The notes: generated by a model not told the origin, from the sequence alone. 64,000 nucleotides of DNA from Ectothiorhodospira shaposhnikovii (GCF_022227765.1 NZ_JAJMLZ010000003.1:248001-312000); one strand, 5' to 3'; positions 33,963 through 43,446 are shown, counted from the stretch's first letter. Numbers and translations: made by a program.

Positions 33963-35507
33963 ATGGAATCCTTGTTGCTGACTGTTTGGCACGAAGTGGC
34001 CTCCCACGAACCCATCGCTCCCAGGCTGGAACGCTTGCGGGATTCCCTGCGGTTGCAAGTGCCGATACGCCAGTTGCAGTTGTTCCAGCTTCAGGATGAG
34101 CATCGCCTGACCCAAGTGGCCTGTGCGATCGAGGGCTCGACGAACGGCACCCTGCCGACTCTGGAAATCCCGGGGGTTGGGGAGTGGTGCCGCACCGGAG
34201 ACATGCTGGAGCTGGGGGGAGTGGGAAGGTCGTCTTCCATGGAACGCGCCTTCGCGGCCTTGCACGACGGGGTGGCGCTGATCTGCCCCCTGAGGATTGA
34301 GGACCAGCCCGTGGGCGTGCTGCTGGTGGTACCGGAGTCCCGGAGTGGCCTCGCCCCGGAACAGCGTGAGTGGCTGGAAGCCTTGGCCCTGCCCATGGCG
34401 GTGATCCTGGAGCGGCATCTGGAGGCCCGCAAACGGGATGCTCTGGAGCGAGCCGTCCGGGCGGATCAGCAGGCCCTGGAACAGCGGCTGGGCGGGCGCA
34501 CGGACGATGGGCGTATCGTCGGGGCCGAGGGGGATTTAAGACCCGTCATGGAGCGGGTCATGCTGGTGGCGGATGCCGATCTGTCGGTTTTGTTGCTGGG
34601 CGAGACGGGGTCGGGCAAGGAGGTCATCGCCAGGGCCATTCATGAAGGTTCCCGGCGATGCGGGGCCCCGTTTGTTCGTGTCAATTGCGGTGCGATCCCG
34701 GCGGAGCTGATCGACTCCGAACTGTTCGGCCACGAGCGCGGCAGTTTCACCGGCGCGGTATCCCGGCGGCAGGGGTGGTTCGAGCGGGCGGATGGGGGCA
34801 CCCTGTTCCTGGACGAGATCGGTGAACTGACCCATGCTGCCCAGGTGAGACTGCTTCGCGTGCTGCAGGAGGGGGTGATCCAGCGGGTAGGTGGTCACGA
34901 CGCGGTGCCGGTGGATGTGCGCATTGTGGCGGCCACGCACCGGGATCTGGCCGCCATGGTGGCGGTCGGGAGCTTCCGAGAAGATCTCTGGTATCGGGTG
35001 GCGGGTTTCCCCATCCATATCCCCCCTCTGCGCCACCGTCCCAATGACCTGCCCGCCCTGGCGGAGCACATGGCCTGGCGTTCTGCCCAGCGTCTGGGGC
35101 TGCCGCTGGTACTTCCCACCGCGGAGGACCTGCGCCTGCTGGCGGCCTACGAATGGCCCGGGAACGTGCGGGAGCTGGCGGCAGTGTTTGATCGCGCGGT
35201 GGTGCTGGGACAGGGCAAGCGGCTGGCACTCACCTCGGCCCTGGGGCAGTCCTTGCCGGGGGGGAACATGGTGGCGCCGCGTCCGACAGAATCCGGCCCG
35301 GGAGCGGGCGGACAGACATTCCCCACTCTGGAGCAGGTACAGCGAGCCCATATCGAGGCCGCCCTGGTCCGCACGCGGGGACGTATCTCCGGCCCAGCGG
35401 GGGCCGCAAACCTTCTGGGTCTCAACCCGAACACCCTGCGCTCGAAGATGCGCAAGCTGAAGGTACGCCGGACGGTCCTGGCTATCATGGAGCGCGATTC
35501 GGCTTGA
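33963..35507 (+). CDS. Sigma-54-dependent transcriptional activator, GAF-AAA+-Fis type
   Basis: A 514-residue bacterial enhancer-binding protein. The N-terminal GAF-like sensor covers about residues 10-160. In the AAA+ domain, Walker A is GETGSGKE (213-220), the sigma-54 loop reads GSFTGA (260-265) rather than GAFTGA, Walker B is GGTLFLDEIGEL, and REDLWYRVAGFPIHIPPL follows. The C-terminal Fis-type helix-turn-helix is GPAGAANLLGLNPNTLRSKM. The domain order resembles FhlA/NorR. The ATG at 33963 has GGTGAG eight bases upstream; TTG and GTG starts exist slightly earlier. It is convergent with the P-type ATPase operon, nine bases between stops. The ligand is unknown. Confidence 0.88.
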   Translation: MESLLLTVWHEVASHEPIAPRLERLRDSLRLQVPIRQLQLFQLQDEHRLTQVACAIEGSTNGTLPTLEIPGVGEWCRTGDMLELGGVGRSSSMERAFAALHDGVALICPLRIEDQPVGVLLVVPESRSGLAPEQREWLEALALPMAVILERHLEARKRDALERAVRADQQALEQRLGGRTDDGRIVGAEGDLRPVMERVMLVADADLSVLLLGETGSGKEVIARAIHEGSRRCGAPFVRVNCGAIPAELIDSELFGHERGSFTGAVSRRQGWFERADGGTLFLDEIGELTHAAQVRLLRVLQEGVIQRVGGHDAVPVDVRIVAATHRDLAAMVAVGSFREDLWYRVAGFPIHIPPLRHRPNDLPALAEHMAWRSAQRLGLPLVLPTAEDLRLLAAYEWPGNVRELAAVFDRAVVLGQGKRLALTSALGQSLPGGNMVAPRPTESGPGAGGQTFPTLEQVQRAHIEAALVRTRGRISGPAGAANLLGLNPNTLRSKMRKLKVRRTVLAIMERDSA

Positions 35508-35516
35508 TAAGGTTGA

Positions 35517-38003
35517 CTACTGGCATGATCTCGCTCTGTTTTCGTGTCGGTGGACTCCAATACAGACAAGCACTGCGGCCAGGGCCCCCCCTGCCATGGC
35601 GATCAACCAGTCGTCCCAATGCAGTGGATGCAAATGCAAGATCTCGCGAAGGATCGGTGTGTGAATGAATGTCGCCGCCAGGGCCGGGGATCCCACCACC
35701 AGTGACCACGCCATGATCCCGCGCATGTTGCTCAAGGCGGCGGTGATCCCGGCGCCGGCCATGATCAGTGCGAGCAGGGCCATGGTCCTGGCATGGTCCA
35801 CGGCATGATCGGCACCCAGGCTACGGATATAAGTGCCCAGTACCAGGAGCGTCACGACACTCCCCACCATCACGATGGTCCACCATTGCCGGTTGTCGAA
35901 GAACCGCTCCCGGATTCCCTTGGACGGTGGCGGTCCGAGGGGACGATGCGAATACAGGTTCTGAAACACCAGTAGCGCCGTGGGATGAATGATCAGTTCC
36001 AGCCACACGATGTGGATCGGCAGATAGAGGAGGGGATAGCCCAGCAGGGGGATCAGGGCGGCGGTGGCGACCAGTGGAATATGGATCATGAGCAGGTACT
36101 GAAAGCTCAGTTGAAGGTTGGTGAACAGCTGTCGCCCCTCGCTGATCGCACCCACGATACTGCGGAAGTTGTCGTCCATCAGCACCAGAGAGGCGACCTC
36201 GCGCGCACTCCGGGTACCGCGCTCGCCCATGGCGATGCCGACATCGGCGGCCTGCAGGGCCGGCACATCGTTGATGCCGTCGCCGGTGACCGCGACGATT
36301 TCCCCTGCCGCCTGCAGCCCGCGAACCAGTGCGAGTTTCTGTGCCGGGACCGCCCGGGCAATCACGTCAAGGTCTTGCGGTGTGAGGTCCTGGCCCTGGC
36401 CCGTGCGCTGCGCCAGTTCGTCACCCGTGATCAGGCGCGGCGCGCCTTCCCCCAATCCGATCTCGCGGGCAATGGCCAGCGCGGTATGGGGATGGTCGCC
36501 GGTGACCATGATGATGTGGATGCCGGCTGCCCGGCACGCCTGTACCGCTTCGCACACCCCGTCGCGCACCGGATCCTCGAAGGCCAGCAGACCGGTGAAC
36601 GTCAGTCCCCGGTCCGGTTCGTCGCCCTTCCATTGTTCGGCGTCGAGCATGCCCCGTGCGCAGGCGATCAGCTTGTGTCCCGAGCCGGCGTATTCGTTCA
36701 CCCGGTCCATCCAGTGGTGCCTGACATCGGCGGACAGCGCGCAGAGGTCCAGCACCACTTCGGGCGCGCCCTTGACCGCAACCACCAGGCCCCCCGCCTG
36801 TTCCCGGACGCTCGTCTCGCGGCGCCGAGTCTCGGTGAAGGGAAACAGGGCGCGCGGGGAGACGCCCGGCCATGCCGGCGCAAGGGCAAGCACTGCTTCG
36901 TCCATGGGGTCGCCGCTGTCCGGGCGGGAGGCGGCGGCCGCGGTCTCCAGGAGCCGGGTTTCGGAAACCTCCGCGGCAGGCTCCAGGTGCGTCAGTTGCA
37001 GGCGCCCCTCGGTGAGGGTGCCCGTCTTGTCCGAGCAGATACAGGTCACGCGACCGATGTTCTCCACGACCACCGCCCTGCGCACCAGAGCGCGGCGCCG
37101 TGCCAGGCGATAGACCCCGGCGCCCAGGAAAATGGCGAGCACCACGGGAAACTCCTCCGGCAAGGCAGCGATCGCGAGCGTCAGGGCGCTGAGCAGGGCG
37201 TCGAGCAGGCCATGTCCCTGATGGTAACGTAGCCAGGCCAGCGTCAGGCAGATCGCACCTGAGACGATCACCAGCGTCTGAACGAGGCGACCGACCGCAT
37301 GCTGCAAGGGGGTGAGTGGGTGCGCGCCGGCAATTGCCGAACGGACAATTTCACCATAGAGGGTTTCGGCACCGGTGAAGACGACCCGTAGTTCCGCGGA
37401 CCCGGTCAGCACCCGTGTTCCGGCAAGCCCCCAGTGGTGATCCTCCACCGGCGTTTGCGCACCGACGGTCGGCGGTACGGCCAGTGCCTGCTTGCGCACC
37501 GGGTAGGCCTCCCCAGTCAGGGTGGATTCGTCCACTTGCAGTGCGTCGCAGTGCATCAGCAGGCCGTCGGCCGGGAACGAGTCCCCGGAACGGACCATCA
37601 CGCGATCACCCGGCACGATCTCCTCGGCGGGCAGGGTCCGTTCCTCGCCATCGCGCCACACGCGGGCTTGTACCGCGAGCCGACCGCTCAGGCCCTGTAC
37701 CGATGCCTGAGTACGCCGGTGCAGCCAGACATCCATCCCCATCAGGGGGATGAGGGCCAGCAACAGGACCACTGCCTCGATCGGTTGACCGACGATCCAG
37801 AAGAGCGCGCTGGTGGCCATCAGAAACCACAGCATGGGGTCGTGCAGTGTGTCGCGCAGGGTGAGGGTCCAGGCCCGGCCTGTTGCGGGAATGATCGTGT
37901 TTGCGCCGTATCGGTGAAGCCGCGACGCCGCCTCCGGCCCGCTGAGTCCTTCCAGCGTATCATGGCCTCCTTCCAGCCGTGCCCACGGGACATTGCGACG
38001 CAT
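35517..38003 (-). CDS. Cation-transporting P-type ATPase (P2-like)
   Basis: An 828-residue P-type ATPase. The actuator motif TLTGEAYPV is at about 161-169, the membrane motif PEEFP at 282-286, the phosphorylated Asp in CSDKTGTL (D325), and the hinge motif is VTGDGINDVPALQAADVGIAMG. Six C-terminal helices follow. PEEFP in place of PEGLP makes the ion specificity uncertain: Ca2+, Mn2+, Na+ or H+ are all possible. It is the distal gene of a minus-strand run (glycosyltransferase remnant, acyltransferase fusion, mgtA, this gene), 42 bases after mgtA. Confidence 0.85.
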   Translation of the reverse strand: MRRNVPWARLEGGHDTLEGLSGPEAASRLHRYGANTIIPATGRAWTLTLRDTLHDPMLWFLMATSALFWIVGQPIEAVVLLLALIPLMGMDVWLHRRTQASVQGLSGRLAVQARVWRDGEERTLPAEEIVPGDRVMVRSGDSFPADGLLMHCDALQVDESTLTGEAYPVRKQALAVPPTVGAQTPVEDHHWGLAGTRVLTGSAELRVVFTGAETLYGEIVRSAIAGAHPLTPLQHAVGRLVQTLVIVSGAICLTLAWLRYHQGHGLLDALLSALTLAIAALPEEFPVVLAIFLGAGVYRLARRRALVRRAVVVENIGRVTCICSDKTGTLTEGRLQLTHLEPAAEVSETRLLETAAAASRPDSGDPMDEAVLALAPAWPGVSPRALFPFTETRRRETSVREQAGGLVVAVKGAPEVVLDLCALSADVRHHWMDRVNEYAGSGHKLIACARGMLDAEQWKGDEPDRGLTFTGLLAFEDPVRDGVCEAVQACRAAGIHIIMVTGDHPHTALAIAREIGLGEGAPRLITGDELAQRTGQGQDLTPQDLDVIARAVPAQKLALVRGLQAAGEIVAVTGDGINDVPALQAADVGIAMGERGTRSAREVASLVLMDDNFRSIVGAISEGRQLFTNLQLSFQYLLMIHIPLVATAALIPLLGYPLLYLPIHIVWLELIIHPTALLVFQNLYSHRPLGPPPSKGIRERFFDNRQWWTIVMVGSVVTLLVLGTYIRSLGADHAVDHARTMALLALIMAGAGITAALSNMRGIMAWSLVVGSPALAATFIHTPILREILHLHPLHWDDWLIAMAGGALAAVLVCIGVHRHENRARSCQ

Positions 38004-38045
38004 TTTTGGACCCCCTGGTTCCCGGTTCTGAGTATATGCAGTGAC

Positions 38046-40592
38046 TTACCGAAAGAAGATCCATCGCTTGGCGGCCTCGGTCGCCACGATATAGCCGGCA
38101 CACACCAGCAGCATCGTGGCAAGGATCAGGCCGGGTAAGGGAACGAACCCGAACAGGGCGGCGACGGGACCCAGGTAGGGGATGGTCAGTGCGGCCAGGA
38201 ACACGAACACCGTGGTACCGAGCAATACCCGGGACGGGGGGCTGCGCCAGGCGGCCAGCCGTGTGCGCAGTACCATCACCACGGCCAGTTCGGTGATCAG
38301 TGAGACGACGAACCAGGCGGTGTGGAAGGTTGACTCGCCCGCCTCGAACACCTTCAGCAGGATCATGAAGGTGATCAGGTCGAAGATCGTGCTGACCGAC
38401 CCGAACATCAGCATGAAGCGCCGCAGTCGACGCATGTCCCAGTGTTGCGGCCGTTCCATGTCCACGGCGTCCACCCGGTCGGTCGAGATCGCCACCGAGG
38501 GGAGGTCCGACAGGAAGTTGTTGAGCAGGATCTGCTTGGCAAGCAGGGGCAGGAACGGCAACAGGGGCGTGATGAGCGCCATGCTCAGCATGTTGCCGAA
38601 ATTGGCACTGGTGGTGATGCCGATGTACTTGAGCGTGTTGGTGAACGTGCGCCGTCCCTCCATGACGCCCTGGCGCAGAACCTTCAGGTCCGGTTCAAGC
38701 AGGATCACGTCGGCACTTTCGCGGGCCACGTCCACCGCGCCCTCCACCGAGATGCCCACGTCCGCCGCATGCAGGGCGGGGGCGTCGTTGATACCATCTC
38801 CCAGATAGGCCACGCTGTGTCCGGTGTGTTGCAGGGCCCTGACAATGCGTTCCTTTTGCTGGGGATCCACTTCCACGAACAGATCCACTGCCCGGGCCTG
38901 TTGCCACAGGGCTTCGTCCCTCATGCCGGCGAGTTCCGCACCGGTGATCATGGTCTTGCTCGGCAGCCGGAGGCTGTCGGCCAAGTGGGCGGTCACATGG
39001 CGGTTGTCGCCGGTGATCACCTTCACCTGTATGCCTAGGGAAGCCAGGGTTTCAAGGGTCTCGGCGGCATCGGTCCGGGGCGGGTCGAGAAACAGCAAAA
39101 ACCCGCGGAGGGTCATGTCCTTCTCGTCGTCCCGGGTGTAGCGGGGGCGCGCCGTCACCAAGCGGGTTGCCAGCGCGAGTACGCGATAACCCTCGGTTCC
39201 CCGGGCTTCGAACCAGGCTATCAGCCGGGTCCGTTCCGCCACATTCAGGGGATGCGGGATGCCGTCCCGGGAAATCGTGGTGCAGATGTCCAGGATGTTG
39301 GCAAAAGCGCCCTTGGTGACGATCAGGTGGCGCGAGGGTGAGTCGTCGTCGGTGATGACGACGGTCAGGCGGCGGCGAGAGAAGTCGTAGGGGATCTCGT
39401 CGATCTTGCGATGAGATTCGATCGGGGGAGGGGCGTCGGCGCAGGCCTTTAGGATGGCGGCATCAAGAGGATTGTCGATGCCGGTTTCCAGGGCTGCGTT
39501 GAGATAGGCCAGCCGGCGCACTTCTCGTGACGGACGCCCCGCGTGGTCAACGGCTTCGCTCAGGGTGATCACGCCTTGTGTGAGGGTGCCGGTCTTGTCG
39601 GTACAGAGCACATCGATATTGCCCAGATTCTCGATGGATTCCAGGTGCCGGACGATGACGCCGCGACGGGACATGGCCCGGGCACCGTGGGACAGAGTGA
39701 CGGTGATGATGGCGGGCAGCAGTTCCGGCGTGATGCCCACGGCCAGTGCCACGGCGAACAGCAGGGACTCGATGGCGGGACGTTCCAGCAGGTGGTTGAC
39801 TGTCATGACGAACACCACCATGACGATCATGATGCGTACCAGCACAAAGCCGAAATGGCGCACGCCCCGGGAAAATGCGGTTTCGGGGGGTCGTTCGGCA
39901 AGGCGCTCGGCGATGGCGCCGAAGGCCGTGTCGGCCCCGGTCCGGGTGACGAGCATCCGCGCCGTGCCGCTGCGCACCGAACTGCCTAGATACGCACAGT
40001 TCGTGCGTTGTGCGAGCGGCGTCAGCGCGGCGGTGATTCCCGGTCGCTTCTCCACGGGAAAGGATTCACCCGTGAGGCCGGCTTCGGCCACGAGAAAATC
40101 CCTTGCCTCCAGAATGACTCCATCCGCCGGTACGAGATTGCCCGCGGACAGGAGTACCACGTCGCCGGGCACCACGCGGTCCACGGGCACGGTCAGGGCC
40201 TGGCCGTCGCGCAGGACCTGTGTGGTCAGGGCCAGCCGCTGGCGTAGCGTGGCAAGCGCCGTCGATGCCCGAAATTCCTGGATGAATCCAAGCAGTGCGC
40301 TGCCCAGCACGATGGCCAGGATGATCGCCGCCTCCACCCAGTCGTGGACCAGCAGGGACACCAGGGCGCCAAAGGCCAGGATCAGGATCAGTGGACTGCG
40401 AAACTGCCGGGCAAAGATCCGCCAGGCGGACGGTGTGCTGTCCCGGCTCAGGGGATGCTGGAGGGTCCGGTCCATCCGCTCCGCCGCCACCTCCGGGGAC
40501 AGCCCCTGCCAGGAACTGCCGAATTCCCGGAACAGCTGTCCGATCTCCCGGCTCCAGTAGGCGTCTTCTTCATCTGGCGGATGGCGTGCCAT
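38046..40592 (-). CDS. mgtA: Magnesium-importing P-type ATPase, MgtA type
   Basis: An 848-residue P3B ATPase. The actuator loop is AGLTGESFPVEK (about 171-182), the transmembrane signature GITPELLPAIITVTL contains the TPELLP that marks MgtA/MgtB, the phosphorylated Asp is in CTDKTGTLTQG (D332), and the hinge is YLGDGINDAPALHAADVGISV. The PSVAISTDRVD segment near the C-terminus is also typical of the family. It is somewhat shorter than E. coli MgtA. GTGATG at the 5' end; the ATG at 40592 was chosen. No magnesium-sensing leader is recognisable, since only about 12 bases separate it from the upstream gene. Confidence 0.9.
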   Translation of the reverse strand: MARHPPDEEDAYWSREIGQLFREFGSSWQGLSPEVAAERMDRTLQHPLSRDSTPSAWRIFARQFRSPLILILAFGALVSLLVHDWVEAAIILAIVLGSALLGFIQEFRASTALATLRQRLALTTQVLRDGQALTVPVDRVVPGDVVLLSAGNLVPADGVILEARDFLVAEAGLTGESFPVEKRPGITAALTPLAQRTNCAYLGSSVRSGTARMLVTRTGADTAFGAIAERLAERPPETAFSRGVRHFGFVLVRIMIVMVVFVMTVNHLLERPAIESLLFAVALAVGITPELLPAIITVTLSHGARAMSRRGVIVRHLESIENLGNIDVLCTDKTGTLTQGVITLSEAVDHAGRPSREVRRLAYLNAALETGIDNPLDAAILKACADAPPPIESHRKIDEIPYDFSRRRLTVVITDDDSPSRHLIVTKGAFANILDICTTISRDGIPHPLNVAERTRLIAWFEARGTEGYRVLALATRLVTARPRYTRDDEKDMTLRGFLLFLDPPRTDAAETLETLASLGIQVKVITGDNRHVTAHLADSLRLPSKTMITGAELAGMRDEALWQQARAVDLFVEVDPQQKERIVRALQHTGHSVAYLGDGINDAPALHAADVGISVEGAVDVARESADVILLEPDLKVLRQGVMEGRRTFTNTLKYIGITTSANFGNMLSMALITPLLPFLPLLAKQILLNNFLSDLPSVAISTDRVDAVDMERPQHWDMRRLRRFMLMFGSVSTIFDLITFMILLKVFEAGESTFHTAWFVVSLITELAVVMVLRTRLAAWRSPPSRVLLGTTVFVFLAALTIPYLGPVAALFGFVPLPGLILATMLLVCAGYIVATEAAKRWIFFR

Positions 40593-40607
40593 CACGTTCC
40601 CCGAAGG

Positions 40608-42311
40608 TCAGGCAAGAGCCCGCCGCACGAACCACAGGCCGGGCAGCATGGGCAGCCAGAGTGTCAGGCCACGCAGTAGGATCGTGGCCGTGAGCGCGGC
40701 CTCCAGCGGAACGCCAAGCAGGTTCAGCATGACCAGGCAGGTGGCCTCAAAGGTGCCAAGACCCAGGGGTACCAGCCCTAGGGTGGCGGCGATGGAGGCC
40801 ATCACGAAACTCGGCAGGGCGACCCAGAACGAGACTTCCAGCCCGATGGCGTGCAGCAGGACCCACAGGGTGGCAGCATCCAGGACGAAGATGGCGATCT
40901 GAAACAGTGTGACCCGGACCATGAGCAGCGGACTGCGGACAAGGTCGAGAGGGACGTGGACCGCGTCGTCAAGGAGGCGCTTGATGCGGGGCCAGCGGGA
41001 CAGAAAGGACGGCAGCATGCGATCCCCCCGCAGCTGCAGCCCGATGGCTCCCGCGGGGATGAGCAAGGCCACCAGCGCGAACAGACCCGTCAGCGCCATC
41101 ACCCACGGTTCCAGGGCATGGTAGTGCCACATAAGGATCAGGCTGGTCACGGCCATCAGCAGGAAGGCGAGGTAATAGCTGACCAGGCCCAGGAGCAGTA
41201 CCGCCATGCATGGTGCCATAGGGATGCCCCGGCGGTGCAATGCCGCAACGAGAAACCCGGTACCGCTGGCACCACCGCTTGGCAGCGCCTGGTCCGAGAA
41301 CAGCTTCGCCACTCCGAGGGGCACGAGCGTGCCGAGACGAATGTGAACATGGGCGCCCCGAAAAGCCTGGTGCCAGATGCCCGCGACCAGGACATAGGTC
41401 AGCAGCTGGAGGGCCAGGGCGATCAGCAGCCAGCGCGGCCTGGCGTTTTGCGCCAGTTCCAGGAAGGCTTCCAGTTCACTCAGGTGGGTGCCGACGGCGA
41501 TGATGCCCGCGATGAGGGCCAAGCCGATGAACCAGGATTGCAGGGCATGGGCAGTGAAGTGGGGTGGGCGCGAGACGTTGTTCCGCTCTTCGTCGGCCAT
41601 CGGTGTCAGCAGGGGTGGAGGCTCGGCCATGGTGTGCGCCGCTCGACCGACCTGTTGTGCCGCGGTGCGATGCGCGGCTTCGAGGGCGCTACTGATTCGT
41701 GTCTCCCAGTCCCTGATCCCGGGGCCGCCGAGCCCAGTGGGGACATGGATCGGCTCGCCGAAAATGAGTGCCACACGGGTGAACGGGACCGGCAGGCTCA
41801 TGTGGTCCCAGCGTCGCCATGCCGTCCATTGGTGTCGTCCGACGGTGGCCGCTGGAATGATGACGAAGGCCAGGTCGGATGCCAGCCTGACCGCTCCCGA
41901 CTTGACCCTGCGCGCCGGGCCGAGGGGGCCATCGGCGGCCAGGGCAATGGCCTTGCCGGCGGTCACGGCAATCTGCCGGAGTGCCTGTGCCGAGGTGTGG
42001 TTATTGCCGGGCAGGATCATGCCCTGATAGCCGAACCGACGACAGATCTCCATGATGATCCGGCCCCGGAGTGAATCGCTGGTGAGAATCGCGGCCTTGT
42101 GTCCGCGCAGCAGCGGAAACAGCGGCAGATACCCGCCATGCCAGAACACCAGCAATACCCGACGGTCGTCGGCGAGCAGCTTGCTCAGCGGCTCCAGTCC
42201 CCGGGTTTCCAGGCGCCAGGTGGCGCCCAGCAGACGCAGCAGCGTGGCAATCAGCAGGCCGAGCAGATGGACCGCGGTGTCGGATGGGGGAGAGAGGCAC
42301 GATCGTTTCAT
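40608..42311 (-). CDS. Fusion: DUF374-type acyltransferase plus LPG-synthase-like flippase domain
   Basis: A 567-residue two-part protein. Residues about 20-225 form a lysophospholipid acyltransferase-like (DUF374) domain, with VFWHGGYLPLFPLL and ALAADGPLGPARRVKSGAV. After a Pro/Glu-rich linker, residues about 255-567 are a multi-helix domain like the membrane part of lysylphosphatidylglycerol synthase (UPF0104), including PSGGASGTGFLVAALHRRG and GLVPLGLGTFEATCLVML. The two parts are usually separate proteins. The start overlaps the upstream glycosyltransferase remnant by four bases (ATGA). A role in making and moving a modified membrane lipid is inference. Confidence 0.78.
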   Translation of the reverse strand: MKRSCLSPPSDTAVHLLGLLIATLLRLLGATWRLETRGLEPLSKLLADDRRVLLVFWHGGYLPLFPLLRGHKAAILTSDSLRGRIIMEICRRFGYQGMILPGNNHTSAQALRQIAVTAGKAIALAADGPLGPARRVKSGAVRLASDLAFVIIPAATVGRHQWTAWRRWDHMSLPVPFTRVALIFGEPIHVPTGLGGPGIRDWETRISSALEAAHRTAAQQVGRAAHTMAEPPPLLTPMADEERNNVSRPPHFTAHALQSWFIGLALIAGIIAVGTHLSELEAFLELAQNARPRWLLIALALQLLTYVLVAGIWHQAFRGAHVHIRLGTLVPLGVAKLFSDQALPSGGASGTGFLVAALHRRGIPMAPCMAVLLLGLVSYYLAFLLMAVTSLILMWHYHALEPWVMALTGLFALVALLIPAGAIGLQLRGDRMLPSFLSRWPRIKRLLDDAVHVPLDLVRSPLLMVRVTLFQIAIFVLDAATLWVLLHAIGLEVSFWVALPSFVMASIAATLGLVPLGLGTFEATCLVMLNLLGVPLEAALTATILLRGLTLWLPMLPGLWFVRRALA

Positions 42312-42559
42312 GGATTGCGCGTCGGCATGGTCGCTGCGTCGCCGAGCGCCTGGGCTAGGGAGAAATCGCTGCCGTGAAAGTGCCTCAGCACCGGTACCCG
42401 AAGTACATCCGGCTCGTCGGCCGGCATGTGGTCAAAGGCCGGGGCGACGATCAGCACGCGATGTCCCTGCCGGCGCAGCCCCGTGCACAGGGTCTGCACG
42501 CTGCGGGCGACGCCGCCTACATGGGGTGTATAGGTATTGGTGAACATCAGGACGTTCAC
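42308..42559 (-). pseudogene. N-terminal remnant of a GT4-family glycosyltransferase
   Basis: An 83-codon frame beginning with the N-terminal Rossmann strand of group 4 glycosyltransferases (MFTNTYTPHVGGVARSVQTL, then RRQGHRVLIVAPAF) and extending to a segment like the start of the second half (VLRVPVLRHFHGSDFSLAQ). Full-length enzymes have about 350-400 residues, so the donor-binding domain is absent. The GTG start has AAGGGGGT just upstream. The frame ends by ATGA overlap with the acyltransferase fusion, so translation coupling survives. It may be decayed, or kept as a short translated leader. Confidence 0.65.
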
Positions 42560-42712
42560 AGCACCCCCTTGTGCTGCTTGAACGCACGCCGATATGTGCC
42601 CTTCTGATATTAGTCCATGCATCACGCAAGTTGAGGGGTTGGGCGGTGATCGGGGTGTTCGCGACGCCTTGGCAGGTTGTCGCGGGTTGCGTCATGCTGG
42701 GCTGAGGGAGGA

Positions 42713-43108
42713 TCAGGGTTGATGGCTGAGTCTGATCCTCTGGCCGGCCTCCGGCGCCACCGGAAGCCAGGTACCGAACCGGGCGGAGTACGCCTGGCGG
42801 TTTTTGCGCATAGGGTAGGCGTCGGCTTCGGCCAGCAGATGGCCGTCCTGGGCTAATACCTCGATGTGGATGGTTCCGGGAATGGCGCCGCGGCGGTGGA
42901 TATCATGGGCGATGGTCCCTCTGACCTGCAGACCTTGTTCGTATTGCATGACCCGGACGGGGCCGAACCTATAATCGGTTGAGTCGATGGTCTCGACTTC
43001 GAGTGTGCTTTGCGTGATCTGTTCGGGTAGCAGGCTACATGCCGGTGCCAGCGCCGAGAGGCCGAGGGCCAGCAGGATGGGTAACAACAACCGGTGTCTG
43101 TCTTGCAT
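42713..43108 (-). CDS. Putative lipoprotein, unknown function
   Basis: A 131-residue exported protein with a hydrophobic signal (LLLPILLALGLSALAPAC). The Cys at about residue 24 is a plausible lipobox, though the preceding APA is not ideal. The mature part is beta-rich with an isolated domain (QGLQVRGTIAHDI, GTIHIEVLAQDGHLL). No family was recognised. It lies 48 bases after the exported protein gene at 43156-43440, on the same strand, at the end of the PepSY cluster. Confidence 0.55.
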   Translation of the reverse strand: MQDRHRLLLPILLALGLSALAPACSLLPEQITQSTLEVETIDSTDYRFGPVRVMQYEQGLQVRGTIAHDIHRRGAIPGTIHIEVLAQDGHLLAEADAYPMRKNRQAYSARFGTWLPVAPEAGQRIRLSHQP

Positions 43109-43155
43109 GTTGATCTACCTTTTCGGGGATGAATGGGTTGGATGAAAAACGGGAC

Positions 43156-43440
43156 CTAGAGCCTTCCCTGGTCCAGGACGGGAACCCGCCAGTGGTGGAT
43201 GCCGCTGCCGGAAAAATCCCTGCCGAGGTCGGTCAGCAGGGTTTGGAGTGTTTCGGGGGGCAGGTGGATCAGGAACATGGTCCTTGACGTGTATCCCGAC
43301 ACCTGCTCGGCCAGTGTCATAGGGCCGCCGCTATCACCTGACCCAGTGTGGTCGGCGCTTGTCGCCGTACTCGCCAGCACAAGGCACAGGGGAAGCAGCA
43401 CGTTCAGGGACACTCGTTTGAAGCTGGGATGCGTTTTCAT
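43156..43440 (-). CDS. Small exported protein, unknown function
   Basis: A 94-residue protein with a signal peptide (VSLNVLLPLCLVLASTATSA) and a mature part of about 65 residues containing SRTMFLIHLPPETLQTLL. No family was recognised. The ATG at 43440 is only about 7 bases from the predicted -10 of box A (43447-43479), so the mRNA may be leaderless, or translation may start at an internal GTG (KRVSLNV). It is probably controlled by the nearby response regulator and is read together with the lipoprotein gene. Confidence 0.55.
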   Translation of the reverse strand: MKTHPSFKRVSLNVLLPLCLVLASTATSADHTGSGDSGGPMTLAEQVSGYTSRTMFLIHLPPETLQTLLTDLGRDFSGSGIHHWRVPVLDQGRL

Positions 43441-43446
43441 GGCCAC

